This document shows, piece by piece, positions 40,983-55,900 of a stretch of 64,000 bases of DNA. The DNA comes from Echinarachnius parma. Lineage: Eukaryota; Echinodermata; Echinoidea; Clypeasteroida; Echinarachniidae. The translations under genes and the position numbers were made by a program. The notes beneath the pieces are model-generated. The model worked only from the letters and a program-made list of their open reading frames with translations, was not told the origin of the DNA and searched no databases. The stretch covers positions 97,001-161,000 of the forward strand of contig JBAMJV010002043.1 in the NCBI GenBank assembly GCA_037951105.1, given 5' to 3'. Positions within the stretch are counted from its first letter, which is position 1. Each line of letters starts with the position of its first letter.

Positions 40983-43900
40983 GTATGTGTTTCAATTTAT
41001 CAACATGTTACATTCATAATATTTCTTATTGTGTGTGTCAGTAACTTTTTCACCCACTTTTCCGTAGAATTTCGAGTACTTTTTCAACTTGTCATCTCTA
41101 CGCTACGCATACGACGACAAAACGTCGTTTTGGACTACAGCTGGGACTGACTGATCATGGCAGAGAATGTGAGGCGAAGGGGTATCCACATCCAGTGTGT
41201 GGAATAGAACAAGTTATTATAACATTAACAATATAATCTGATAATTTGTAAGGATACAAGTATTGAATATCTCTGGCATGAATGTGTGTCAAGTGTATTA
41301 TTGTCATTGTGAAAAGATGCTATTTTTTGGTTTAAAAAAAAAATTTCTTTTGTCTATCTAACTAAGCTATGAGTATGACTGAGTATGACTATGTCTATGA
41401 GTATGAGTATGAGTATGATTCTATCTTTTGTCCTGTCTTGCCTCTTGCCTTGGCTGACTCTGGAGTTGTCCTGATGATACATTTCTTAAACGTAATTGTA
41501 TACATTATTCATTATGTCGTCGGCATTCTCTTCGAAGATGGGCCCACAATTCACAACTTGGTATGCATGAATAAAAGTAATTCTACAGAGCGCTAGCACT
41601 TGCGCTGGAGCTCTACGACTACGTCTATGACCACCTACAGAAGCCCCCAAACTTGCACTTTTGTGTGCACGATATTTTGGGGAAATATATTATATGATAC
41701 GATACTTAACATCTACTCCGGCACAAATATGTGATGTAACTTGCCGCTAGATGAAAATTATGATTTGTAGCTCATTTCCCATGTAAAATCTGTGATTTCG
41801 GCACCAGCCCGACTTCTTTCCGTGTCGTAGCGTGAGGTTTTGAACAAAAGATGATCGCCCGATTCCAATTAAACGGTTATCTGACGCGTTTAGTGGTACA
41901 GAAAAAAACCACTAACGCGTCGGATAACCTGCCGTTAAATTGGAATTGGGCGACTTGAATGGAGACCAAAGCGCGGTCATCTTTCGTATCATATTCTCAG
42001 TCATATATAATATATTTCCCCAAAATATCGTGCACACAAAAGTGCAAGTTTGGGGGCTTCTGTACATTAGGTGGTCTTAGTTAGAGCGCAAGCGCTGGCA
42101 CTCTGTAGAGTTAGACTAAAAGTAAAGACCCATGTTCTATGCAATTTGTAAAGTACCTCAAAAATATTCGAGACCAAGTACCTGAAAATTATTCGAGACC
42201 AAGACCTAATTGTCGAGAATCCTGTTAGCGGGTGGTGGGGGGGGGGGGGGGGGAGGTGGGGGGGTAGGGGTAGTCGAGATCATATGATTGTCGATTGTCG
42301 AGACCTTTTTGTTGTTGCCAGAATTCTGCTAAAAAAAGGCAAATTATGCCAGGCATTATGCCAGATGCTAAAAGGGTCAAAATTCTATAGAGAATGCATA
42401 CCAAAATCAAATCGTCTGGAATGGGTTAACAAAATAGTTTGTAAAAACAGACAGAACCCAAATGTGCAGATTCAAAATATTTCATGAATAAAATGAAATA
42501 ATTTGTTGTAAATTTACTGCAAATTAGTTATAACTAATTAACAGTTTAAAGTGCATTCAAACTCAATATGACATTTGGCAAGCATTTGAAAGATAACATT
42601 GACATACAGCAATTGAATTGAATTTATTTCCACAACTTGATAATGATAACTAGATGATTACCCAAGTTAGTTATTAAGTAATCAGATCTCCCGTACTACC
42701 ATTTCCTATTCTCACTGTGTAAACATCTTTTAGGAGTAAATAGCTTGCAACAAAATAAAGAAAGATACACAATTTAAAACTTTGATCTTTGACAAATGAG
42801 CAAAACATTAGACCATTAATATATTTTTAAAAATCAATCTATAGGGGTGATCATTATCAACATAAGATGCATTTTAAAAACCTCTTTCAAAGGGAATTCC
42901 ACCCTGAAATTATCTTGATTGCAGTGAAATCGGAGGAACATCTAGTGAAAACATGACGAAAATGTGATCATTTACTATCCCATTGTTCAACTTCATGAAC
43001 AGACAGTATTTTTTTTGAAATAGCCTCTTTATCCACTTTCTAATAGAAGTCTCCAATAAATAAGAAAAAACACATAACAAAAAGAATCTTATGTTGGCAG
43101 CTTGCAAATTCTGTCACAATGGGCGAAAGGTATGAAAGTGATTCGGAAACGTCACGCCTTGCTGATTTTTTGACCAATATTGCTGACATTTCTGTGGGAT
43201 AATTCTTCCAAATCATTTGCTTTTATTGGAAAACAACTGAACTCCAGGGGGGAATTATCCTTCAAGGTTAACATTTGGCCTCGTTTCATGATATGTATGT
43301 TAATCAGTCACCCCAAAAAAAGTCTACCTAGATGATGACCCGACCTAGCAGTATTGTTAATAGCAAATGCAAGTTATTTTCATTGCCTCCACATACAAAG
43401 GTTGTAAGGTTGTTTACCAGATTCCCAGAGTCATCTTAACATACTCACTTTCACTAAAAACAGAAGTTATTTTTTTACAACACAATCATTCTTCCAAGTT
43501 AATTACAGGATTACCAGCTCCGATCTAGATCAAAGAAATACCAGCACCTGTCCTGTTTTACCAGGGCAGTGATATTTCAGTATGAGAGTATAGGTTTTCT
43601 TTTCAAGACTTCTTTCATTAATTCAATTCTTTACCACTTACTTAAATTGGAGCAGTGACAAAAGACTTTTCCTCAATTGTCATCTGAGCAAGTATATGTT
43701 GTTGTGTGTCATTCTATGTTTCATATGACAAGCTGAACAACAAGTTTTGTGCTGGCCACCTTTCTATTCAAATGTCATTGCCAATCACTGGCTTATTATA
43801 CTAGTGAAGGTATCTAGGACAAGCTTGATAGTGATACCTAAAATAAACAAAACAGGTGTAATAGATAGCTGATATATAGCCATTCAGTAATTATCTTGAA

Positions 43901-46900
43901 AGTTGATTATCTCTTGCGACTTTTTTTTAGAGCGCACGCCCACTTACTAAATGGTCCGGGACATTATGACATCATGACATCACGGTTCAAGCATGTGTGC
44001 ATGCTCCGCCGCTACACGTCCTCATGTCATGTAGATGTGTCCAGTACCAAAACCTAGGAAAACTAAACATGTGGCTATGATTTACCATCTTAAAATTCTA
44101 GTTCTGGATGCGTTGACGAGCAAAGCAAGGTGTGGCTCATGGGCACACCATCTTAAACTGTATAAATATTATGTCACAGTCCACATTGGACATGTGAAGA
44201 AAAAAATGGCACTAGTGTCACGATATACGTGCAAATGAAACCCCTGCCAATCTCTAATGGTGAAGATCTGGTAAGAATGTTTGTACATCCCGAGTTTTGC
44301 AATTCCTTGACGTAATAAGTCCTTATTGATTTGCACAAACAATTTGCCAACAATGAGACAGACATCATGCAATGTCCACTCTATGGATATATGCTCCTCT
44401 GTTCAGATGTTGATGAGAACATAGCTCACATCTGAACAATCTTGAAAAGTCCCTAATGAGCATCTACACTTAGTATGTGAACATTGCCAAGCATGATTGA
44501 CATCCTTGGGACACAAACAAATGCATGCACCTAATCTGATCACAATTCATATAATTATAAACTTTGAAATAAAATGTGTGTCAGTGTGTAACCCTTTCTT
44601 CCCTATTGTCATGTTCTTTGGCTGCAAGTTAGTACCAGTAGCGCAGCAAAACAATCGGTTATGACAGTTTTCTTGGAAACCATTTTAAAGTTAAAAAGCG
44701 ATTTGAGGAAACAAGGGCATGCAGTAGTAGCTCCCCTACAACTATTCTCCTGAAACAAATTGTCTAAACTTTCACAATCTACTGTACAAGCATTCTCATG
44801 AATGCCCACAATTTCTTTGCATAAAGCAAGTGCTGCTGATGAGTTTTAGTAAGCAATTGTTTCGTTCATTGCCAGATTGAATGAGAAGGTGAATGGCCTG
44901 TTCAAATGGTTGCCACATGGGAACTATGGAACGATACCAATATGACCCATCTGTTCAGCGCCACACAGGAAAATGCACCTAGATTTCGCTGGACATACCT
45001 TTAAACTAGTAGTTATAAATTAGCTTATATCTAGTTTACTGGGGTAGAAATCAAGTTTAGTGACCTTGTTAGGAAAGTAATGAAAAATTAGCAATATCCC
45101 GTAACGACGATTTACAATTATTTGTATGATCCATCAATTTGATTTGATTTGATTCAATTTGATTTGAACCACAATTCATAAAAAACAAAACATAATGGCA
45201 TATTGAATAGTTGTATGAACTTCAATTGTTCAATCAATAAATTAATGTACGATTAATCAAGGCTCAGATTTTGGTGGGCCATAGTCACATGATTGGCCCC
45301 AAACAACAAGCAGAATGTTGAGCCTTTTTTATTATGACATTGAAATGAACAGTCAAACAACTTTAGTAAGTTTGTTTCTTGTATAAAAAAAGCCTGAAAA
45401 GGGCACTTTAAATGTTGCTATAATTGCTTTTTACCAAGCTGAATAAATTGACTTGGCAATCTCATATTCGTCTATCTAAAAATGCATCAAGTTTGTGTGT
45501 TTCGCAATTAAGCACATTGATGATTAAAATTAAGTTTTGAATTTACTGTTACTATGTTTTATTAGCCCATACTACCACTGTATAATACTACTACTAGGCT
45601 TGATGCTTTTTAGCATACATGACTTGTGACCATGTGCTCAAAGAAGTTAAAGAACACTGGCTGCTATTCATGAGAAAAGTTGAATATATATATTGGCAGT
45701 AGGAGAGAAACGAGCTTCACTGCTTTGTTTGCTTTGTTATGAAGCCTGGGAATCCTGGGATACTTCTCCCTGGACTGTACCAAACATTGCCACAGATTTG
45801 TTTGGGCATTTATATACCAACCACATGCTCACAACAAACTATTGTGCATTTACTACCATGTATACATATACCACACTCACAGTATCAACAAACGGGGAAA
45901 CTGTACATGTACATTGCCCTCTAGCTAGGTACCAAATTCTCAAAACATTTCAACCAAAACAATCTTTACCCTCCACAACAGCGCTGCACTAGCACTGCAT
46001 ACATAACCCATGGCATGAAGGTAAAAATACACACGTGTATGCACAGAGTGCTTGGTGTGTACCTTTAAAGTGTCATTGACTTCAGTATTGAAATCACAAA
46101 ACTGAATAACAGGTTATTGAATGCACCTTTCACCAGGCTCCGCCCCCTGATGGAGGTGGATTGCCCTCATTAGCATACAATTGAGCCCAGCTGCGCACTC
46201 TGAGCATGCTCAGTAATATCTGAGGGGAGTAATGCAAATGAGGATTGGGAGTCTGCCAATGAGAGTGTAGCGAGGAGCTTGGCCGTCATTGGTTGTTTGC
46301 CTCGCTCACACATTAGCTATGCATTGACACACAAAAAGAAAGGACCCTGGGAGCAAGCAACAGTCACATGTAGCTTGTGAGGAACCCCCTCTTCCATTTC
46401 CAAGAGACTCTTTCATCCGACCCAGTTCTGTTGTCAAGCACCTATACCATAAATATTTATTTTTTTTAAATCGACTTGGATTACAAAATTATTTTAGTTT
46501 CCACCCAACTTTGGCCTCAATATTTATGAATTTACTTGTTATTTTGGGTTGGGAGGAGAAAACACCATATATTTACTACCCTGGCACTAGAAGTAGAAAT
46601 GTTATGTATGTACAATGAATAAAAAACTATTTTCTCTTGATATTCACTCCCATAGAAACTACAGCTAAACAATTATTTATTTGTCCCAGACAAGTCCACA
46701 AATGTATAATGTTTGAGTATACACTGCACATTTAAAAACAATTCCTTCTCTATTTCTCACTTACCTTTCCCTGCTTTTTGATAATATGCCTTCTTATTAA
46801 AAATGTGTTATCAAATATCTCAGAACCATGAAAAATGACAGTCGTGGCTTAAAATAGAATCTTCATATTTGTAGTTAACTGTATGAATGTTTATTGTAGA

Positions 46901-49900
46901 TCTCAGTCTTATTGGTACCAGGCATCTATCTACCTACTGACCTGGTAGTGGTAATCACACAGCATTTGAATATAACTGTAGCAAGAGCAACCAACCCCTT
47001 TGTTTATTTAGTTGCATGGTTCTTTATGCTATCTCTATACATGATTATGTAAGAGGGCTATTGGAGAGATTACTCCTGCAACTGAGCCAATAGAATGGTA
47101 TTGTGACAGACCCCACTGTTCAATTCCTTGGTGGGACACTGGGGCTAGATAGATCAATAACAAGGAAGCCCCTTTTTTGTATTAAAATATGCAAGCAAAA
47201 GTTTTCATCTCTTGGACCATACTCTTGTCAATGTATTTCCAAGTCTTGCTGTCTTAGTCCCTGCATGAATAAAACATTGAATGTAGATTTATGATGTCAA
47301 CTCCTTTACTACTAGTCCCATAACATGTAACTCCTTGGTCTTACTGCTAGTGCTACTGCTAGGTACATTGTTGTACATCATAGCACTAAGGTGAAAAAAT
47401 AGTTAGTATTCATAATTCAGCCAACATGCACATGTACATGCACAGGGATGCTGGTCAATTCTCCATGCGCACACTGTTGTGGTGGATAGAGGTACCCTCA
47501 TTCCTTTAGTTCATAATACAGATGTTTTTATCAGCACTCGTTGTTTTTATTACATAACATTTTAATGGCGATGCCCTGGTAATATAAAACATAATACAGT
47601 TGTTTTTATCTGCACTCATTGTTTTTATTACGTAACATTTTAATGGCACTGCCCTGGTAATTTAAAACTAAAAGTCATAACAAATTATGGAAACTCCATG
47701 TTTATGAAACATGTAAAATAAAAAGAATACCCTTTTCTAAGGTGAAAAAGTTGACACACTGCACCAACAAGATTACAACTATGAATTGGATTCATTGTAC
47801 AAATACCATGCCTACACTTAATTTGAAGAGGCTTTAGGCTTTTAAGCTATGAACCTGGTTTAAACTACATTATGGAGAACTGAAGTGAATTCAAGGGATG
47901 AATATACAGCAAAGACTGAGAAGAAGATATTACTTGACATTTTTTTGCCAGTTTGAATGTGAAATAACACAAATGCCCTTTTTAAACATTTTACTGGAAA
48001 TCTTTGATTAGAAACAAGTGTCTTAGTGCTGAAATCTGAAGATGAAAGGTTACATCATGAATGTGTATTCAAGTATTTAGTGAATTAACGTGATCTACAT
48101 TTCACAAGTTTTGAGTTTACAATGTACACACACCCACACACGATACAGATACATGCACATGTGCTCATTAATGTGGCGATCAGGACTCATTCAGAATGTA
48201 GGTCATTCTGACCCATTTGCCTGTTTGAGTAATTATCAATCACTTGATTCATAAGATGAGTTAGCGCTCATGTTGTTTGTCCTTGTGACATTCATTTTTC
48301 CTGAACATCCTTTGACGCATTTAAGCTCCCATTGACCACTTGGCATTTACCCACTTTAGTACAAAAGCTCACGGCCAGCTCAATTGTGCTACCGATAATA
48401 ATTTGAAGGACTTTCCATGCAGATCTCTAGGAGAATAGAGAGTTGCGTGATTCTGCATAATAAATGGGGATGGGATGCTAATTCGAAATGATTTCAAGAC
48501 CTCAAACATGCTCTCTTTGTTACAATTCGGGCGGTGAAATCGTGAACTATAAATTTAAACCCTTTTGCCTCGTATATCTTGAGATGTTTGTATCATGTGA
48601 TACCTAGAAATTTATGTCAGCGTTAGTCAACGAGTTGCCTATATTTGCCTAAACCCTTGCAGAGGCCAATAAATAACTTGTGCATGATGGGTTAATTTCA
48701 ACCTTGGTCTACTTGCAAAGATTGTAACTCAGAATGCCATCTTATTAGAAGAAGTGTCACAACGATGAACAAGACAAGTTTTTTTGTTAGTTCATTGCTT
48801 TAATCCCCAGATTTTCTCCCCATAATCAAAAGGGAATAATAAAAAGATTAAAGATCTATTGTCTGTTTGTCATGTTGTTTGGAACTACCTGGAATTAGAT
48901 TAGAGGGTGACCTACTGGGGAGGTTAAACGGAGGTGAATCTAAATAAAATGAAAACATAAAACAATAGTCGGAAAGGTGGGTTCGGCTTTGCAGGATATC
49001 CTGAAACTGCTGTGTGAACAAATAGAGGATTTCCCTGATATAAACAACAATGGAAGTTGAGCGTCCTACTTACTGTAATTTGTAAAGTTTGTGCCTACAA
49101 AGTATACATAATAAAGTAAACAACACATTAAATTTGATGTGATTGTGATATGGTGTCCGACATTGTGCTACAGAGGGGCTATGTCAGATATGCTGGTATT
49201 TACTTCTCCCTAGATGAAACCACATTACCCAATCTGTCTGCATTATAAAATAAATAGTTTTAAATCAACAATATGGATTGTTAGAGTTGCGCTATAGATA
49301 TTTTGAAAACAAAATTATGCAAATGAAATCAAATATTGTTTTAAGAAGTGGTATATTTCAGCAGCGGCCAGCACCATCATGCAGTAAAGATTTACATTTG
49401 AATCGTGCAAATATAACTCTCATTTGATATAATTCATCAACATTTCTTCTTCTTCTAGGTCTCGCAACATGTTTTTGCAACTTTACAAAGCTTGACCAAT
49501 ACTCCTTAAAAGTATATATCTTTGATATGAAATAAAATAACACTTTTTCTTATTTTTCTTGCTTTCATTCAACAGGCCAGGGAATTTTGTCAAGCAGAAG
49601 GTTATTGGTGTGACACAGGTCATTGCTGTGGAAGTGGTGAATGCTGCACATACTACTATGAACTATGGTGTAAGTATTTTGTTCATGTACCATCTATTAT
49701 TAATGTAATTAATATGAATTTTGCCGAATCCCTGATCGGAAATTACAGAAAAAAGTAAAAACATTTAGAGGCTACTGCGTGAGAAATGAAAACAAGTTTT
49801 TGTATTGTGTGTAACATTTGGAATGGAGTTTGATGGGTAGTTGTGAAAGTTAAACCCTTTTCCGGATATATTGTGACAGTTTTGTTCCACTTGTGAAAAT

Positions 49901-52900
49901 CTGGATTCTCGATCATTAACTCAGGGGGGGAAAAAAAACTTTTCAGGGAAAAGTCAAGATTTTGCCAGGTTTTTTCACCATTCAAGGTTTTTCTGGAAGA
50001 TTTCCAGAATGGTGAGTTGAACAAACTTCCATTTGTTTTGGACATTGGATATTGTTTATAGATTTTGAACTTCAGAGCCTGGAGGTGAATTCTATTTTGT
50101 ACAGAGTCACCTCTTAGAAACATATTTTGATAACATAGCAATGTTATCAAAATATGTTTACATTTATTTGTAGGCAATCATTAAACTTGTAAGTCACCTT
50201 GCGATTGAACAAAAACGATACATCATGCAAAAGGACATACCATTTAGATAAGATTATTTGTAGATTTTGTAAGTTGATTTTTAAGGCAGAGTAGTTGTGA
50301 CACTTTTGCACTGTTTGTCAAGGATTATGTGTTATCATTATGTGATACTCCTGGGCATAAAGCTTATAAAAGGAAAGTGTTGAATATCATCAGGAGGAGG
50401 TGTGGAGGGGAAGAACGCAGGAAGCCCAGGGTTTAGCCTTTGCTCTGGACCTTCCCTGGATATTTCCCTGGAATCAGATCCCCCATGTTGATTGACGACT
50501 TTCCCTGGACATCTATTTTGTCCAAAGTGTTGTTTTCTTTGTATGTTGATGAATTTCCCTTGACATAAATATATTTTGTGCCAAATGGTCGTTTTTTTTT
50601 TACATGATGACTTTTCCTGGGCATATATATTTTATGCAAAATGTTGCTTTCTTAGTATATTGATAACTTTCCCTGGACATTGAGTTTGTGCAAAATGTTG
50701 CTGTCTTAGTTACTGTTTACATGCAGTTTTTGCCCAACTCAAGACTAATCATGACTCAAAAATAATATGGTCTGTGGAAAATGCGTGTTACCCAAATCAA
50801 GATGTATTGACTGGGTCAAACTCAAAGTAAGAAATGTAAATTCCAAAAATCTAGCACATTACTTTTATCATACTGTTATTGGTGGAGTACAGAGTTTATT
50901 TACAGCCAAAATGACCCACTTCTTTCACAGCACCAAAAAGAAAAATTAACCTACAAACAACACATTCATGCACATGTGCATCTAGACAGAGGAAACTTGT
51001 TTGTCCAATGTTATGTACATGAAAGAGATGGATATATATTGGTTTATAGTGTCATAAATCATTCTACTGGTATACACAGGGACAGGGTGTATACATTTAG
51101 CCCAGGGGCCAGCCCTAGGTCAAGCCACTGCACTGACCCTGGCCTGCCCAGTGCTTGGTTTCAACCCTGGTTTCAGATTCTAATGCACATGTATGCATAC
51201 TATACACAAGTTTGTACCAGCTGCTTGCAGCTTGCTGCCAGGGTACAGGGCCAGAGGTCACCCACAACATCATGCCACTTGTGTGGAGCATTAAAGGCAG
51301 AGCTCTTTCAAAAATTCTTTTCATGAATATAACAAATATTATATTCATAAAGTATTTCTCTGCAAGTGGCTTTTATTGAGTAGGACATTGTGGGATAATC
51401 ACCAAATAATAATTAGCAGCACTTGTAGTGTTTGTGCATTTTTGAAGAGAAAAAAAACAGAGCTGTACTAAGATGGGTGAAATGGTATTTGCGTTTAATA
51501 CTGTTTGTTCATCTATCTTTAAATTGTATACTTTTATGACAGTTAGCACACATTGAATATGCACCTTGTCCATCTCTTATGATGAGATGGACAAGGTGCA
51601 TATTCAATGTGTGCTAACTGTGTGCAAGGTCAGGGATTGTTTGTAAATGTTGACAGTTAGGTCCTTGTGCAAACAACGGAAACTGTAGCAGGATATGTGA
51701 CAAATATTTACATTTTCTTGTCATTGTTACAATTGCTCCTTGCCCTTAGTAATGCCTCCTAATGGTTTTATTTTTTAGCATCAAATTACACAATATTTTG
51801 TCCTAATGGTTTTATTTTGGCCTCAAATAACATGTTGCTAAATAATATACAAAGTTCAAAGGATAGGTTGACACCAAGAGACTCATTCTAACTACGTACA
51901 CCAGGGATGCCAGAGTTCCGGCTATAGCCGGAATTCCGGCTTTTCCGTTTTTTTGACAAAAATTCCGGCTAAAAAAAAAAAAAAAAAAAAAACGATTTTT
52001 ATTATTTGTATTATTTTTTTTTTATTATTATTATTTTTTTTTAGGGGATATGATCCCCAAAATAGGCTCAGATTGCACCAGAGAGCATCTGGAACCCCAA
52101 AGCTTCCAGGGCCCTAAAGGCTAAATGGACTTCGCGCTCGTGATGTGCGCTTCGCGCGCATTATTTTGAGTCTCCACAAATTTTCAGGCCCTGGAGCTAT
52201 TTGCCACTGGCATCCCTGGTACACATGTATAACAAATTTCTTTCTAATTTGTCTATGCTCTATCTATAAACAAAAAGAAGTACTAACAAATAAGCCCACA
52301 CAATGATGTACTACTACATACTAAACGTTTTTTTTTCTGCAAATACATGTTTGTTAATGATTAAAAGTGACCTAGTTTATATTCAGAGATAGAATACTGT
52401 TTTACTGTGAACCCAAATTTGTTTAAAATTTGAAACTAGGGTAAATAATTGCTAAATATATATTGTAGAGCATTGTTTTCATCATTTTACATGCATGCAT
52501 ACATGTACAAAATTTGATGATTGTAATCAATCACCATACAAAAAAGACTACTCATGGAAATGGAGAATGTTGTTTGCTGTAGATCTAGGACCCTGGCTTT
52601 GGCTTGCTATTGATATGGGGCGTGGGGAAATAACCCAAGAAGACATGTTGCCCCAGAGAGAGATACCGATCTGATCTGACCTCTATGAACATTGGTATCT
52701 ATTGTGAATCTAGATTATGTAATATATCCAATTCATACAATGTATGAATACAAAAAGGACAAATGAAAATTGATATCGCATGAATGCATGCTTTAGAATG
52801 GTGATGCGTTTCCAATAATTTTTTTTCTTTTCTGGAAACATATTTTTGTGAACTTGTTGATGGAATGGAATACTTAAGATGTTACCTTTTTTTAATAAGA

Positions 52901-55900
52901 ATATTATTTTTGGGTGGTGGTACCCTTTAAGTACACAGATACCATATTAGTACTGCACATGTGCGCATTCAGGGAAACACGTTCGTAACACAGTCCACAC
53001 CTACATGTGCACTGCACAGACTGATGTGATGGACTGCGCAATCATGGAGCTACACTGTACATGTACATGTACATCTATATGCATGGGGCATACCGTAAAT
53101 GACGTTATGCCACGTGCATCTAGGGGACCCCCATGATTTGCTCTCCGAGCTTGGTTACATAGGTCATCTGAACAATGAGCATGGCAAATTATTATTCATG
53201 CCTTCTGCATACAATGAGATGCCTTCACTTCATGTCCTGATCACTTTGCCTTTGGGTTAGAATCAGTTCCTGCCTTGAACTGGTACATTGGAGAGCAATG
53301 TCTTGCAAAATATGCACCGCCCCTCCGTACACATTTAAACATGTATGCTCTGATCATGTTTACTCAATCTAGCATTGCCTTCCAAAGACATGTTGCTTGC
53401 ACGCGAGAAATGCATGCTAACCATGGTCAGTTGAATGGAGAGGAGGCTGGAAAATGGGCTTGCAGGCCTTTTGTTGCTTACAAGTAAATGAAGATTCTAA
53501 ATTAATTATTCATTTTAGCGTATTGCCGATTTTGGTATTTCACTTATATTCATGTAAAATTCAGCCCAAACTGTAGATGCACAGGAGCCTGGAATTACAG
53601 CCCTGGATTATTTTGTTAATGATAAATAACACAAAAATTAACATATAGGTTTCCAGAAAATTTGGGAGAGGGAAAGAGATTTGGAATAATATGCTCTTTG
53701 TCCTGGGATTGTGCTGGTGGCTTCTAGTTCTAAAGGTGTTATTGTGCACGTTTTACGTGAACCAGTTGAGAGTGGTTTATTTTAGTCTGATGAAATAGCC
53801 CTGCTGCTCATATATCATTTTACACATGATGTATGCACATGCATCTATGTATTTGTCTTTGAACTCATATTACAATTTTTTATCGTGAAACCCATGCGTA
53901 TAATAATAAAAAATGATATTAATTCCTGAAAATATGAGTTCAAGTGGTGTTGTCATACATTTGAAGTAGTTTGATGCACATACTGGCAAAACCACAGAAA
54001 AGTAATAATCATAAAGAAATCAATTACAAATGTACATGTAGGATTTCAAATGATGTCATCAAACATTTGAAACATTATGCGCACCTAGTTATTCGATAGT
54101 ACCTGTAAAAAACTAGATGTAGGTCTAAGGTGGAATGGCGATGCCAGTGGGACTCCAATGGAAATTGGTATTCAATTGGCCAAGGTCAATCAATTTACCC
54201 GTACAGTAGAGCACAATTGCCAGCAATGGATTTGCGTCACTAATGCTGGTGTGTTTGGTCCTTAGAGACAAGCCCTCATGCTGTGAGATTAAACAAGTGT
54301 TGCTCTCACTTCCTTTACAGCCCTGCCCACGCTGCCTTCCATTTCCATGTAGCTCCTTCTTTTTGAACTTGACTTGTTTTCTTTGAAGGCCTGGCCTGGG
54401 CCAGAAGTTTACTTGCCTCGATTTGACATGTAATCAGTTTTGACCAAAGTTGATGCACAATGTTCATTGTCTACCTTATTACCTGGAATTTTGTATTGAT
54501 CGACAATAGTATGTGTAAGCATCATTTCTGCCTCTGATGCCTAGAAAGCTCCCAACACTTTCTAGGATGTAGGCGAGGGCAATTGTTTATGGGTTTACCA
54601 TCCCTTGAGGCTTATTCTTTACCATGAATTCTTATCAACAATCGGTTTCATTTTTAGCAATTATGTTTCAGCAAAACTGGGAAACAAAACTTGGCAGCAT
54701 CTAGCATCTTGGCTGCAAGTCGTATATCAAGTCCCATGTTAATTAAATTTCCTTCGCTGATGACCATCAATTTTCTATTTGTAGGTGACTTTGACAAACA
54801 ATATAAACATGCCTCAAAGAAGACAATCTCTACCTTGTCAGTCATACACAATTCATCACAAGTCGTTCAATGATAACATTTACAGTGTGATTGCAGAATG
54901 CTTGTTTAAAATGTCTTTATTTTGTTCACCAATTTTTCTTGATATTGATGAATGCGTGTCAATTTGTTTAACTAATCAGTTTCATTAAAGAAAATGAACT
55001 CTCACTGCTGCGAATTTGTTATTTATTTGTAAGTATGTCTTTAATGCATTTCCTTTTTCTTTTGTTTTTGCATTTGTGCAGGGTTCTGGCTGGTGTGGTT
55101 CCTGATCGTGTTCATCATTGGTTTCTGTGTGTGGCAGAGGAAGCGATTCCACCCATGGAGGGACAACAGGTGCGAGCGCAGCTGCTCCATCCAGGACATG
55201 TTCAGAGGATTCAGCTTTCCAGACATCACACCAGGTAAATATTGAGAGTAAAATTTTAATTCAGGAGCCCAAAAACATTCCTTGCAATGTCAACAACAAT
55301 CAAACCAATTTTGTAAGATAGTTAAGTGTTATTTGCAGTGCTTCTCTGATCAAAAAAGAGATCTTACAAATAAAGGCTAAAACATTGAACCCTACCTGGA
55401 AATCTCTTGTGCTGATTCTGTGTTATTTCCCTTACACAAATGTTTCTGACACAATATTTGACTATTGATATTTTAAGCATCATATCATGTGCATACAAAT
55501 TATTGTTTTGAGCCTGTAAATTCCACTGCAACTCAAATTCATTCCAATTCCTTTAATGATCTATCGTCTATGTTGCATGTACATACATTTGTTTCTCTTT
55601 CTTTTTTATCTAAGTGAAATCAAATATTTGATGAACTAATTTTGATATTTTTTTTCTTTCTTTCTTGTGAATGTTCTTTGTGCAGTACCACCTTGCAAGC
55701 TACCGTCGTACGCGGAGATCGGTGAGACAGTGTCTTACGATACACCACCCCCACCTTACGCTGCAGAGGCTGCAGTGCCAGCCTGTCTTGGGGAGGGGCC
55801 CAGCACAAGTCTTCCAGCAGGGCAAAGTTACGCCCGTCCCCCGCCCCACCGCAGCCTCCAAGCAATAAATCGGTGAGTTTTTCACACTCTGCGCTTTAGT

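Larger units (their letters stand above)
40983..49575. other. WBP1L intron 1 (8.6 kb)
   Basis: It holds a foldback element (41583-42110), a G-run (42235-42265), simple GATTT repeats (45137-45165), a compact CCAAT/octamer cluster (46130-46330) and a 78-bp tandem repeat (47512-47668). The intervals 42290-45130, 46330-47500 and 47670-49570 show nothing I can name. Confidence 0.6.
49670..55081. other. WBP1L intron 2 (5.4 kb)
   Basis: It contains hairpins at 50118-50159 and 51539-51621, a 70-bp tandem array (50450-50710) and a MITE (51899-52222). 52223-55081 shows nothing identifiable. Confidence 0.6.
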
